DNA of 33,743 bases from positions 1 through 33,743 of the forward strand of contig JAFRRO010000045.1 of the NCBI GenBank assembly GCA_017428025.1. Reading direction: 5' to 3'. This document shows, piece after piece, positions 1 to 7,334 of the stretch (the stretch's first letter is position 1; every line of letters begins with the position of its first letter). The translations under genes were made by a program, and so were the position numbers. The notes under the pieces were generated by a model that was not told the DNA's origin, did not search any database, and saw only the letters and a list, made by a program, of their open reading frames with translations. This stretch comes from Clostridia bacterium (GTDB taxonomy: Bacteria; Bacillota; Clostridia; Christensenellales; CAG-138).

Positions 1-375
1 AAGCCAGTCGGCGTTGTTGACCATCTCCGCCTTGCCCTCGCCGAACTCGATGAAGCGCTCCATCTGCCGCTTGAAGCACTCGGCGTTGTGGTCGATGTCC
101 TCCTTGGTCAGCATCTTGCGCATGTCGGTGCGCCCCGAAGGATCGCCGATCATGGTCGTGCCGCCGCCGATCAGCGCAACCGGACGGTTGCCCGCCATCT
201 GCAGACGCTTCATCAGCGTCAGCGCCATGAAGTGTCCCGCGGTCAGGCTGTCCGCCGTGCAGTCGAAGCCGATATAGAACTTCGCTCCGCCGTTGTTGAT
301 GAGATCGCGGATCTCCGCTTCGTCCGTGACCTGCGCGATCAGTCCGCGCGCTTTCAGTTCTTCAAAAATCTGCAT
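1..375 (-). CDS. tyrS: Tyrosine--tRNA ligase, N-terminal part (cut by window edge)
   Basis: Class I aminoacyl-tRNA synthetase that activates tyrosine and charges tRNA-Tyr in the cytoplasm. The visible 125 residues are the start of the catalytic Rossmann domain: FYIGFDCTADSLTAGHF (residues 33-49) holds the tyrosine-binding Tyr34 and Asp38 region and the HIGH-like element (AGHF, 46-49). GDPSGRTDMR (77-86) is another TyrS hallmark. The C-terminal KMSKS loop and S4 domain lie outside the window. The start is ATG at 375, with AGGAGG (revcomp of 381-386) seven bases upstream on the minus strand. It has its own promoter at 445-473. The leader is only about 60 nt, too short for a T-box. The identification is firm; only the gene's 3' part is unseen. 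Confidence 0.95.
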   Translation of the reverse strand, partial: MQIFEELKARGLIAQVTDEAEIRDLINNGGAKFYIGFDCTADSLTAGHFMALTLMKRLQMAGNRPVALIGGGTTMIGDPSGRTDMRKMLTKEDIDHNAECFKRQMERFIEFGEGKAEMVNNADWL

Positions 376-393
376 CGTATCCTCCTGCGTGAA

Positions 394-420
394 AGCCCGA
401 ACGGGATTCGTCCGATCGGG
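394..420 (-). promoter_or_regulatory. Hairpin in the tyrS leader
   Basis: On the minus strand the leader folds as GCCCGA...TCGGGC with an inner GG/CC pair. It sits just upstream of the tyrS ribosome site. There is no run of T after it, so it is not a terminator. Its role is unknown; it could simply stabilise the short leader. Confidence 0.3.
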
Positions 421-444
421 CGTTTTATCCGATGATTGGGGAAA

Positions 445-473
445 AGTATATACGATATTCCGCTTCTTGTCAA
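445..473 (-). promoter_or_regulatory. Sigma-A promoter of tyrS
   Basis: Minus-strand TTGACA (revcomp of 468-473), a 17-bp spacer and TATACT (revcomp of 445-450). This is a near-consensus promoter placed about 60 bases before the tyrS start. Confidence 0.8.
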
Positions 474-497
474 GGCGAACTTTCTTCGGAAAAACGG

Positions 498-526
498 TTG
501 GCAAACGCGCACGGATGTGCTATAAT
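498..526 (+). promoter_or_regulatory. Sigma-A promoter of the small Nif11-like gene
   Basis: TTGGCA (498-503), 17-bp spacer, perfect TATAAT (521-526). The transcript would start near 533, about 23 bases before the ATG at 556. It is divergent from the tyrS promoter. Confidence 0.8.
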
Positions 527-555
527 TATATATATTTCACAGGGAGGCAATCAAC

Positions 556-750
556 ATGACAGTAGAAGAACTCGTTCAGCAGTATCAGACCGACAAAGCG
601 CTGCAGGAAGAAGTCGCCGCGATCCTCGCGGACGGCAAGGTTACGATTTCGGAATTCTTTTCCTTTGCAAAGAAGCACAATGTGGAGGTTTCGCTCACCG
701 ACCTGCCCAAGTACATGGAGCAGGCAAAGCAGCTCGGCTTCATCAAATAA
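556..750 (+). CDS. Small Nif11-like protein of unknown function (64 aa)
   Basis: A 64-residue acidic, helix-rich protein with no signal peptide, membrane segment or cysteine. The order of features (DKALQEEVAAIL, then EFFSFAKKHNVEVSLTDL) resembles the Nif11 domain, where a D.ALQEK helix is followed by a FAKE.GFEFS.EEL helix. Nif11 domains occur both as stand-alone small proteins and as leader regions of ribosomal peptides. Here there is no Gly-Gly cleavage site with a core peptide, and no modification enzyme nearby, so a stand-alone protein is more likely. The ATG is preceded by AGGGAGG (541-547). The gene has its own strong promoter and a terminator at 765-788, so it is probably expressed alone and well. 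The family call is by eye and tentative; the gene itself is solid. Confidence 0.7.
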   Translation: MTVEELVQQYQTDKALQEEVAAILADGKVTISEFFSFAKKHNVEVSLTDLPKYMEQAKQLGFIK

Positions 751-764
751 GCCGAACGGTCCCG

Positions 765-788
765 CCGCCGGGTTACCGGCGGTTTTTT
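765..788 (+). terminator. Intrinsic terminator after the small Nif11-like gene
   Basis: CCGCCGG, loop GTTA, CCGGCGG, then six T. No promoter is visible in the 28 bases between it and the next gene, so some read-through into the flavoprotein gene is likely. Confidence 0.85.
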
Positions 789-816
789 GCACATTCGCGA
801 CACGAAAGGAGCTCGT

Positions 817-1446
817 ATGGCACATCGAGTATTGCTGATCAACGGAAGTCCCAAGCGGGACGGCTGCACGGCGCGCGCGCTCAAAGAAATCATCGACACG
901 CTGCACGCGGAGGGGATCGATACGGATCTGATGCACGTCGGGGACGACGATATCCGCGGCTGCATCAGCTGCGGCTGCTGCAGCACCACCGGCTCGTGTG
1001 TGTTCGACGACAAGGTCAACGAGGCCGCGCCGCTTCTGGAACGCGCGGACGGGCTCATCGTCGGAAGCCCCGTCTATTACGGTTCGCCGAACGGGACGCT
1101 GCTGTCGTTCCTCGACCGGCTCTTTTACAGCACGCGCTTTTCGAAGCACATGAAGGTCGGCGCGGCGGTCGTCTCCTGCCGCAGAGGCGGCAATACGGCG
1201 TCGTTCGACGTGCTGAACAAGTATTTCACGATCTCCTCGATGCCGGTCGCGTCCTCGACCTACTGGAACCAGGTGCACGGCTTCACCGCCGCAGACGTCG
1301 AAAAGGACGGCGAAGGGCTGCAGACGATGCGCAACCTCGCAAGAAACGTTGCGTTTCTGATCCGCGCGATCGCGCATGAAAAGGAAACCGCGGGGCTGCC
1401 CGCGCTCGAGCGCGGCGTCTTCACCAGCTTTCCGGACGGAAAGTGA
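817..1446 (+). CDS. Iron-sulfur flavoprotein / NADPH-dependent FMN reductase family
   Basis: A 209-residue flavodoxin-fold protein. INGSPKRDGCT (residues 9-18) is the FMN phosphate-binding loop of the NADPH-dependent FMN reductase family. Cys49, Cys52, Cys55 and Cys61 form the compact C-x2-C-x2-C-x5-C motif typical of Isf-type iron-sulfur flavoproteins, which carry a [4Fe-4S] cluster beside FMN and pass electrons between ferredoxin and acceptors; Cys54 is extra. GSPVYYGSPNGTLLSFLDR is the usual second FMN-contact segment. The start is ATG at 817 with AAAGGAG upstream; a longer reading from a TTG at 787 would begin inside the terminator and is rejected. It is followed after 9 bases by the HD gene and is probably cotranscribed. 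The physiological acceptor is unknown. Confidence 0.85.
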   Translation: MAHRVLLINGSPKRDGCTARALKEIIDTLHAEGIDTDLMHVGDDDIRGCISCGCCSTTGSCVFDDKVNEAAPLLERADGLIVGSPVYYGSPNGTLLSFLDRLFYSTRFSKHMKVGAAVVSCRRGGNTASFDVLNKYFTISSMPVASSTYWNQVHGFTAADVEKDGEGLQTMRNLARNVAFLIRAIAHEKETAGLPALERGVFTSFPDGK

Positions 1447-1455
1447 CGGCGAACG

Positions 1456-2469
1456 ATGGAGCATTATCGCATCTATCATCCGGAGATCCCCGCCTTTCTT
1501 TCGGCATGCGCCGAAACGCCGAGCCTACAAAGACTCATGCACGTCGGCATGAACTGCGGCTGCGAGTACACGTCCTTTCCCCGCTTTGCAGGGCTTTTGC
1601 CGTATTCGCGCTTCGATCACAGCATCGGCGCGGCGCTGATCGTCTGGCACTTCACGCACGATGAGAAGCAGGCGGTTGCGGCGCTTCTGCACGACGTTGC
1701 GACGCCGGTGTTTGCGCATGTCGTGGATTTTCTGAAGGGCGATTATTTCCGGCAGGAGGCGACCGAAAGCGGCACGGAGGCGATCATCGCGTCGGATGCG
1801 GCGCTGCAGCGGCAGCTGTCCCTGCTCGGGCTTTCGACGGAGGACGTCTCGGACTACCACCGCTATCCGGTCGCGGACAACGATTCGCCGCAGCTTTCCG
1901 CCGACCGCCTCGAATACACGCTCGGGAACCTTCTGAACTACCGCATCCGCACGCAGGCGCAGGTGCAGGCGTTCTATGACGACCTGTTTGTCGGGACGGA
2001 CGGGGACGGACGGCCGGAGCTCGTGTTCCGCACCGAAGAAACGGCGATCGACTTTGCAAAAGCCGCGCTCGTCTGCTCGAAGATCTACGTCTCGGACGAG
2101 GACCGCTATGCGATGCAGATATTGTCCGAGTTGTTGGGGTACGCGATCCGCGCCGGCGTACTCTCGGAGGACGATCTGTACCGCGACGAACCGACGGTGA
2201 TCGCAAAGCTCTGCGCCGACGCAAAGACCGCGGCGGCGTGGCGGAATTTCCGTTCCTGCCGGACCGTTCTCTGCGCAGACGAACCGCAGACGGGCGGCGT
2301 CTGGCGGCAAATCGCCGCAAAAAAGCGTTACATCGATCCGCTGATCGCAAACAAAGGCCGCGTGACGGCGGTTTTTGAGCCGCTTCGCGAGGCGATCGGC
2401 GCATTTCTCGAAAAGCCGCAGACCTGTTGGATTGCTGCGGCGGAAGCACAACCGTTACCGGAAGAATAA
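1456..2469 (+). CDS. HD-domain metal-dependent phosphohydrolase
   Basis: A 337-residue cytoplasmic HD-superfamily protein. The metal-binding set is visible: His55 (RFDHSIG), His79-Asp80 (LLHDVATP) and Asp150 (SADRLEY). This arrangement is found in dGTPase/YdhJ-like phosphohydrolases that act on nucleotides or related phosphate esters. No extra ligand-binding or membrane domain is apparent. The substrate cannot be named from sequence. The start is ATG at 1456, 9 bases after the flavoprotein stop. The ribosome site is weak, which fits translation coupled to the upstream gene. The LUD-domain gene follows after 11 bases. Confidence 0.82.
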   Translation: MEHYRIYHPEIPAFLSACAETPSLQRLMHVGMNCGCEYTSFPRFAGLLPYSRFDHSIGAALIVWHFTHDEKQAVAALLHDVATPVFAHVVDFLKGDYFRQEATESGTEAIIASDAALQRQLSLLGLSTEDVSDYHRYPVADNDSPQLSADRLEYTLGNLLNYRIRTQAQVQAFYDDLFVGTDGDGRPELVFRTEETAIDFAKAALVCSKIYVSDEDRYAMQILSELLGYAIRAGVLSEDDLYRDEPTVIAKLCADAKTAAAWRNFRSCRTVLCADEPQTGGVWRQIAAKKRYIDPLIANKGRVTAVFEPLREAIGAFLEKPQTCWIAAAEAQPLPEE

Positions 2470-2480
2470 AGGAGGACAGT

Positions 2481-3110
2481 ATGGATCCGAACATCACAAA
2501 ACGCAACGAACTGCTGGCGCAGAAGGTCATCAAGGGACTGCAGTCGCGCAACATGAGCGGCTATTACGCCGCAACCAGAGAGGAGGCGCTTAAAATCGCG
2601 CTGTCGCTGATCGAAACGGGCAGCTCGGTCACGATGGGCGGCGCACTGAGCGCGCACGAGATCGGACTGGTCGACGCCGTCAAGGCGGGCGACTACCGCT
2701 TCATCGACCGCGGCGCCTACGCGGACAAACGGCAGGCGATGCTCGACGCCTACGACGCGGACTGGTTCCTTTCGAGCGTCAACGCCATGACCGAGGACGG
2801 CGTGCTCGTCAACATCGATGGCAACGCGAACCGCGTCTCCGCGATCGCGCAGGGACCGAAGCACGTGCTGTTCATCGTCGGTATGAACAAGGTCACGAGC
2901 GACATCGACGGCGCCATGAAGCGCGCGCGAAACGTCGCCGCGCCGACCAACGCACAACGTTTCGGGCTCAATACGCCCTGCGCAAAGACCGGCGCGTGCA
3001 TGAACTGCAAATCGCCCGACACGATCTGCTGTCAGTTTTTGATCACGCGGTTTTCGCGGCACAGGGACCGCATCCATGTGATCCTCGTCAACGACAATCT
3101 GGGCTTCTGA
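2481..3110 (+). CDS. LUD-domain protein, lactate utilisation (LutC/YkgG) type
   Basis: A 209-residue protein of the LUD (LutC/YkgG, DUF1121) family. The N-terminal helices and the GSSVTMGGALSAHEIGL segment are characteristic, as is the later VNAMTEDGVLVNIDGNANRVSA. In LutABC systems such subunits take part in lactate oxidation, but stand-alone members like this one have no assigned reaction. The C-terminal CAKTGACMNCKSPDTICC stretch contains five cysteines that could bind a metal or cluster; that is an inference. The ATG at 2481 has GGAGG nine bases upstream (2471-2475). It is the last gene of a probable three-gene unit and is closed by the terminator at 3123-3151. No lutA or lutB is present nearby. 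Confidence 0.85.
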   Translation: MDPNITKRNELLAQKVIKGLQSRNMSGYYAATREEALKIALSLIETGSSVTMGGALSAHEIGLVDAVKAGDYRFIDRGAYADKRQAMLDAYDADWFLSSVNAMTEDGVLVNIDGNANRVSAIAQGPKHVLFIVGMNKVTSDIDGAMKRARNVAAPTNAQRFGLNTPCAKTGACMNCKSPDTICCQFLITRFSRHRDRIHVILVNDNLGF

Positions 3111-3122
3111 TCCCAAAACAAC

Positions 3123-3151
3123 AAAAAGCTGCGGTTTCCCGCAGCTTTTTT
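3123..3151. terminator. Two-way terminator between convergent genes
   Basis: GCTGCGG, loop TTTC, CCGCAGC, flanked by five A on the left and six T on the right. It can stop transcription of the LUD gene on the plus strand and of the M3 peptidase gene on the minus strand. Confidence 0.88.
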
Positions 3152-3161
3152 GATTGCGCTG

Positions 3162-4865
3162 TTATTCGATGCCGGTGAGGTCGTATTCGTTCAGCCACTT
3201 CGACGCAACTTCGCAGACCTCCTTGAGGCACGTCTCGTCGAACGGCGTCCGGAGACCGGCGTTTTTCAAAAGCTCGACAAACGTCCTGCTGCCGCCCTGC
3301 ACGGTGTACGCCATATAGTGCTTCCACGCGTTTTCGCGGTCCTTCTGGATCATCGCCCAGAACTCGAGCGCGACGGTCTGCGCAAGGCAGTAGTCGATGT
3401 AGTAGAACGGGCTCTGATAGATGTGGCTCTGCCGCTGCCAGCCCTCGCCCTCCGAATAGAACGGGATCTCGCCGTCGAGCTTCATCCACGGCATGTAGAC
3501 GCCTAAAAGCCGCTTCCATTCAGCATGGCGTTCTGCGGGTGTCAGCTCCGGCTTTTCGTAGACGATGTGCTGGAAGTGGTCGACCATCGTGCCGTAGGGG
3601 ATGAAGGTCAGCGCGCCCGCAAGGTGGCTGTAGCGGAATTTCCGCGCGTCCTTGCCGAAGAAGCCCTCGGCGTTCATCCAGCCGAAGAACTCCATGCTCA
3701 TCGAATGCACCTCGCACGCCTCCATCGACGGCCATGCGTATTCGGTCGGGATGCGCTTGCGGTTCATCCAGTAGGAGAACGCGTGTCCCGCCTCGTGCGT
3801 GACGACCTCCACGTCGCCCTGCGTGCCGTTGAAGTTCGCAAAGATGAACGGCACCTCGTATTTCGTGATGCCGGTGCAGTAGCCGCCGCCCTCCTTGCCT
3901 TCGGTGGAGAGGACGTCCAAAAGCTCGTTGTCGAGCATCGTGCGGAAGAACTCGCTCGTCTCGGGCGAGAGCGCGTCGTAGAACACCTGTCCCTGATGCA
4001 GGATGTCGTCCGCGGTGCCTGCGGGACGCGGGTTGCCGCTTCTGAAATCGAGCGCGGCGTCCGCAAACGACAGCGGATATTCCTTTCCGAGCCGCTTTGC
4101 CTGTTCGCGCAGGATCGCGTCCGCAACCGGCACGAGGTACTTCCGTACCGCGGCGCGGAACTGTTCGACGTCCTCCTTGGTGTAGCAGTTTCTGCCCATG
4201 CGGTAGTAGCCGAGCTGGGTATAGCCGTCGTAGCCGAGCTTTCTGCCCATCGCGTCGCGCAGATGCACCAGCTCGTCGTAGATGCCGTCGAAGCGCTCCT
4301 GATGCTCCTTGTACCACTTGCCCTCCGCCTTCCATGCGGCGAGACGGCGCGCGTCGTCCGCGTCGGTCTTGAACGGCGTCAGCTGCGACAGCGTGTAGAC
4401 GCCGCCCTCGAACGGGATCTGCGCCGAGGCGATCAGCTTGCCGTATTCGGTGGTCAGCTCGTTTTCCTTCTGCATGTCCTCGATGATCTCGGGGGAGAAG
4501 GTCTTCTGCGCGATCTCGGCGTTGACGAACATCAGATCGCCGTATTCGGCTTCGAAATCCTTGCGGAACGGCGAGGCGAGCATCGCGTCGAGCCACGCCT
4601 GCTCATACTCCTCGACCTCGGGGCCGAAGCCGTCCCAGAACTCGTTTTCTTCGTCGTAGAATGTGTCGCGCGTGTCGATCGTGTGGCGCACCTGCGCCAG
4701 CGTTTCAAGTGTTACGACGTCCTTCGCCTGCTCTTCCTTTTCGAGGAAGACCGCTTTCGCTTCTTCATAGCTCTTTGCGGCTTTGAGCCGCTCGGTCAGC
4801 GCGCGCAGCGATTCCTTGACCGCGTCGGGATCCGGTCGTTTGTAGGGCATTTCGGAAAATTTCAT
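3162..4865 (-). CDS. M3-family oligoendopeptidase (PepF-like zinc peptidase)
   Basis: A 567-residue cytoplasmic zinc metallopeptidase that cleaves short peptides. The M3 signature HEAGH is at His357-Glu358-His361, preceded by GTQGDVEVVT and followed by the second zinc Glu region (WPSMEACEVHSMSMEFF). The FYYIDYCLAQTVALEFW segment near the C-terminus is the substrate-binding Tyr region of M3 oligoendopeptidases. Length agrees with clostridial M3 members (about 560-600). The start is ATG at 4865 with AAAGGAG upstream; an in-frame extension of 63 residues is rich in Arg and runs over the promoter, so it is rejected. It stands alone between two terminators. It may recycle peptides in an organism that degrades amino acids (see 25667-33743); that link is inferred. 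Confidence 0.93.
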   Translation of the reverse strand: MKFSEMPYKRPDPDAVKESLRALTERLKAAKSYEEAKAVFLEKEEQAKDVVTLETLAQVRHTIDTRDTFYDEENEFWDGFGPEVEEYEQAWLDAMLASPFRKDFEAEYGDLMFVNAEIAQKTFSPEIIEDMQKENELTTEYGKLIASAQIPFEGGVYTLSQLTPFKTDADDARRLAAWKAEGKWYKEHQERFDGIYDELVHLRDAMGRKLGYDGYTQLGYYRMGRNCYTKEDVEQFRAAVRKYLVPVADAILREQAKRLGKEYPLSFADAALDFRSGNPRPAGTADDILHQGQVFYDALSPETSEFFRTMLDNELLDVLSTEGKEGGGYCTGITKYEVPFIFANFNGTQGDVEVVTHEAGHAFSYWMNRKRIPTEYAWPSMEACEVHSMSMEFFGWMNAEGFFGKDARKFRYSHLAGALTFIPYGTMVDHFQHIVYEKPELTPAERHAEWKRLLGVYMPWMKLDGEIPFYSEGEGWQRQSHIYQSPFYYIDYCLAQTVALEFWAMIQKDRENAWKHYMAYTVQGGSRTFVELLKNAGLRTPFDETCLKEVCEVASKWLNEYDLTGIE

Positions 4866-4895
4866 AGTGTGCTCCTTTCGGGTTTCATCCCGTCC

Positions 4896-4924
4896 AGTAT
4901 AGCATATGCGGCGGTCCCGCGCAA
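4896..4924 (-). promoter_or_regulatory. Probable promoter of the M3 peptidase gene
   Basis: Minus-strand TTGCGC (revcomp of 4919-4924), 17-bp spacer, TATACT (revcomp of 4896-4901). The -35 is weak and the -10 good. Confidence 0.5.
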
Positions 4925-4925
4925 C

Positions 4926-4954
4926 AAAAAAAGAGGATTCCCCGCGGAACCCTC
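4926..4954 (-). terminator. Terminator after the SPFH gene
   Basis: On the minus strand GAGGGTTCC, loop GCGG, GGAATCCTC, then seven T. It is a nine-bp stem with one G-U pair, 14 bases past the SPFH stop codon. Confidence 0.88.
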
Positions 4955-4968
4955 CGTTTCTGTTTTCG

Positions 4969-5859
4969 CTATTCGCCGAGCTTCCTTGCAATCGTCGTGA
5001 TCGCGTCGATCGTCGTCGCCGCCGCCATCGAGGGATCGCGGTTGATCGCGGCAAACTGCGCGCTCGAAAGCGTCCGGATGTCCGAAACGATCAGCTGATG
5101 GAACGCGAGCGAGACGATCTCCAGTCCGTAGCGCGAAAGGAACGGCTCCCTGACGCGCTCGATCACCGCGTCGCGAAGCTTCGGCGCAAAGAACGGCAGC
5201 TGATGCGGGCGGATGCCGTCCTGTATCAGCGCGGCAAGCGCTTCGGGGATCGCGCCGAGCACCATGAGGCTCAGAAACTCGTTGAGATGCGTGCGCTGAC
5301 AGCGGTCCTCGATGTTGCCGACGACATTGCGGTACAGCGTGACCGGATCCTTGACGCGATAGGAGAACATGCCGCCGACCGAGACGCCGAGGTCGAGGTC
5401 CGCGCCGATCGCCTCGTCACGCACGGCGATCGGAAATGGCGAGGGCGATTCGAACCGCACGCCGGGACATTCCTTGGTGTTGACATAATAGATCCGGTGC
5501 CGGAACGGCTGCACGTCGCCACCGCCGAACCCGACGCGGGAGACCACGTCGCGGGCAAACCCGCCGACGCCGCCCGGATGGTTCTCGTCATAAAAGCGGT
5601 GCTCGCCCGGCTCCGAGCATACGTCGATCACCTTGCCCTGCGCGGTGACGATCACGCACTGCCCGTCCGCGATCGCGAGGATCGAGCCGTTGGTGATGAT
5701 GTTGTCGCCGCTGCGCGTGTTGGCGCTGCGCGCGCCTGTGTGCTTGCGCCCGCGTCTGATCAGCGTTTCGCTGTCGAGCGAATCGCAGGTGAAGTATTCC
5801 AGCCACTGCTCATGCAGCACGCTGTCCACGGAACTCAGAACTGCGCGAACGATGCCCAT
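4969..5859 (-). CDS. SPFH-domain protein (YdjI-like)
   Basis: A 296-residue protein of the SPFH (stomatin/prohibitin/flotillin/HflK-C) group, closest in style to YdjI/virion-core-like members. The N-terminus MGIVRAVLSSVDSVL and the segments NIITNGSILAIADGQCVIV and FSYRVKDPVTLYRNVVG mark the SPFH domain. There is no transmembrane segment. Many homologues end in a zinc ribbon; here the protein ends at IARKLGE with no CxxC pair, so that domain is absent. Its start lies three bases after the SDR stop, and its ribosome site (AAGGAG) overlaps the end of the SDR gene, so the two are translationally linked. Related proteins assemble on membranes and answer envelope stress; the role here is unknown. 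Confidence 0.85.
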   Translation of the reverse strand: MGIVRAVLSSVDSVLHEQWLEYFTCDSLDSETLIRRGRKHTGARSANTRSGDNIITNGSILAIADGQCVIVTAQGKVIDVCSEPGEHRFYDENHPGGVGGFARDVVSRVGFGGGDVQPFRHRIYYVNTKECPGVRFESPSPFPIAVRDEAIGADLDLGVSVGGMFSYRVKDPVTLYRNVVGNIEDRCQRTHLNEFLSLMVLGAIPEALAALIQDGIRPHQLPFFAPKLRDAVIERVREPFLSRYGLEIVSLAFHQLIVSDIRTLSSAQFAAINRDPSMAAATTIDAITTIARKLGE

Positions 5860-5862
5860 CGC

Positions 5863-6624
5863 TTACTCCTTCTTTTGCTGCTTGCACCAGGTGTTCATCA
5901 CAAGATCGACGGGGAGCAGCTTCACAAGCCGCACCTGTCTGCGCACCGGCGCGCCGAGGATCGACACCGTCTTTTTCTTTTTGAGGTCCTTCATCGCCTG
6001 CTCGACGACCTGTTCCGGCGTGTACCAGCGGTCGTAGTAGGTGATCGTGTCGTCGTGCACCGCGCGGTTGAAAAACTCCGTTCTGATCCAGCCGGGGCAG
6101 ACGCACAGCACGTGCACCCCGCGGCCTTTGAGCTCGCGGCCCAATGCGCGGCTGAAACTCAGCACGTACGCCTTCGAGGCGGCGTAGACCGCCATATACG
6201 GCACCGGCTGCCAGCTCGAATTGGAGCCGAGGTTGACGATCGCGCCGCCCTCCCTGAGATACGGGAGCGAGAGCGAGCACATGGCGGTCAGCGCGCGGGC
6301 GTTGAGATCGACGATGCCGAGCTGATTGTCGAGGTCCTCGTTTTCGAACGTGCCGAACACGCCGTAGCCCGCGTCGTTGATCAAAAGCTTGATCTCCGGC
6401 TGTTCCGCCTCGAGAAGCGCGCGGTACGCGGAAAAGCTTACGGGATCGGACAGATCCCACGCAAGCGGGCGGAGCTTCGTTCGGCATTCGGCGGCAAGCG
6501 CTTCGAGACGCTCCTTTCTGCGCGCGATCACCCAGATTTCGTCGAGCTCGTATGCGCGGTCGACCGCCTTGACAAATTCTCTGCCCATGCCGGAGGACGC
6601 GCCGGTAATGACTGCGATATTCAT
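5863..6624 (-). CDS. Short-chain dehydrogenase/reductase (SDR)
   Basis: A 253-residue classical SDR. TGASSGMG (residues 7-14) is the nucleotide-binding loop, NDAGYG (83-88) the NAG-type motif, and Ser134, Tyr147 and Lys151 (YAASK) the catalytic set. The Arg residues after strand 2 (ARRKERL) suggest NADP(H) preference. Substrate-loop sequence does not allow a substrate to be named. The C-terminus is basic (RRQVRLVKLLPVDLVMNTW) and could lie on a membrane, as in SDRs annotated for ketones or lipids; that is inference. It is first in a two-gene unit with the SPFH gene. Confidence 0.9.
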   Translation of the reverse strand: MNIAVITGASSGMGREFVKAVDRAYELDEIWVIARRKERLEALAAECRTKLRPLAWDLSDPVSFSAYRALLEAEQPEIKLLINDAGYGVFGTFENEDLDNQLGIVDLNARALTAMCSLSLPYLREGGAIVNLGSNSSWQPVPYMAVYAASKAYVLSFSRALGRELKGRGVHVLCVCPGWIRTEFFNRAVHDDTITYYDRWYTPEQVVEQAMKDLKKKKTVSILGAPVRRQVRLVKLLPVDLVMNTWCKQQKKE

Positions 6625-6652
6625 AGGGACTCCTTTTCGGTTTGTTGGCTCT

Positions 6653-6658
6653 ATTATA
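6653..6658 (-). promoter_or_regulatory. -10 element for the SDR-SPFH unit
   Basis: A perfect minus-strand TATAAT, 29 bases before the SDR start. No clear -35 lies 17 bp upstream. Confidence 0.5.
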
Positions 6659-6693
6659 ACCCGAACCCGCCGAAAAAGCTACTGTGTTTCGTA

Positions 6694-6722
6694 TTTACTT
6701 TTTCCGGCTTCTCGATTACAAT
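6694..6722 (+). promoter_or_regulatory. Sigma-A promoter of the LOG-family gene
   Basis: TTTACT (6694-6699), 17-bp spacer, TACAAT (6717-6722). It is divergent from the SDR promoter. Confidence 0.65.
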
Positions 6723-6749
6723 AAAGCAAAGGGGACGGAGGAGAGGCAG

Positions 6750-7283
6750 ATGAACATTACGGTCTATCTCGGCGCGACGGAAGGCAACGATCCCGCGCTC
6801 ACCACGGCGGCATGCGAGCTCGGCGCGTGGATCGGCAGCCACGGGCATTCGCTCGTGTACGGCGGCTCAAAATGCGGGCTGATGGGGATGCTCGCCGAAA
6901 GCGTGCTGAACACCGGCGGGCGCGTCACGGGCGTCGAACCGCAGTTCTTTGTGGACGCGGGCTTTGTCTACGACGCGATCACGGAGCTGATCGTCACAAA
7001 GGACATGAGCGAGCGCAAGGCGAAGATGATCGAGCTCGGCGACGCGTTCATCGCGTTCCCGGGCGGCACCGGCACGCTCGAGGAGATCTCCGAAATCATG
7101 AGCAAGGTCGCTTTGAACCATCTCGACGCGCCGTGCATCCTCTACGATCTCAACGGCTATTACGAGGGCATGCGCATGCTGCTCGAAAAGATGCTCGAAA
7201 AGGAACTGTCCACGGTCGAAAAGCAGAGCGGCATCCGCTTTGCGAAGAACATCGGCGAGATCGCCGCGATCCTCGAACCGTAA
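6750..7283 (+). CDS. LOG-family (TIGR00730) nucleotide phosphoribohydrolase
   Basis: A 177-residue Rossmann-like protein of the LOG/lysine-decarboxylase-like family. The defining pair is present: MSERKAKM (Arg89, with following Lys) and PGGTGTLEE (104-112). The N-terminal LVYGGSKCGLMGMLAE segment is the usual second binding loop. LOG enzymes remove the base from nucleoside 5'-monophosphates (first known from cytokinin activation in plants); bacterial members probably act on AMP or modified nucleotides. It is not a lysine decarboxylase despite older naming. The start is ATG at 6750 with GGAGGAG upstream; the in-frame extension to 6684 overlaps the promoter. It is a single gene closed by the terminator at 7299-7331. 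Confidence 0.9.
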   Translation: MNITVYLGATEGNDPALTTAACELGAWIGSHGHSLVYGGSKCGLMGMLAESVLNTGGRVTGVEPQFFVDAGFVYDAITELIVTKDMSERKAKMIELGDAFIAFPGGTGTLEEISEIMSKVALNHLDAPCILYDLNGYYEGMRMLLEKMLEKELSTVEKQSGIRFAKNIGEIAAILEP

Positions 7284-7298
7284 CAGAACAGAATAAAG

Positions 7299-7331
7299 CG
7301 GCGCAGGAAAACCCTGCGCCGTTTGCTTTTT
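7299..7331 (+). terminator. Terminator after the LOG-family gene
   Basis: CGGCGCAGG, loop AAAAC, CCTGCGCCG, then TTTGCTTTTT. It sits between convergent genes and may also slow transcription of the alcohol dehydrogenase gene from the other side, though that tail is T-poor. Confidence 0.85.
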
Positions 7332-7334
7332 CGG

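Noticed and set aside
376..470. T-box leader for tyrS
   Set aside because: The leader is about 60 bases, has no T-box sequence and no terminator/antiterminator pair.
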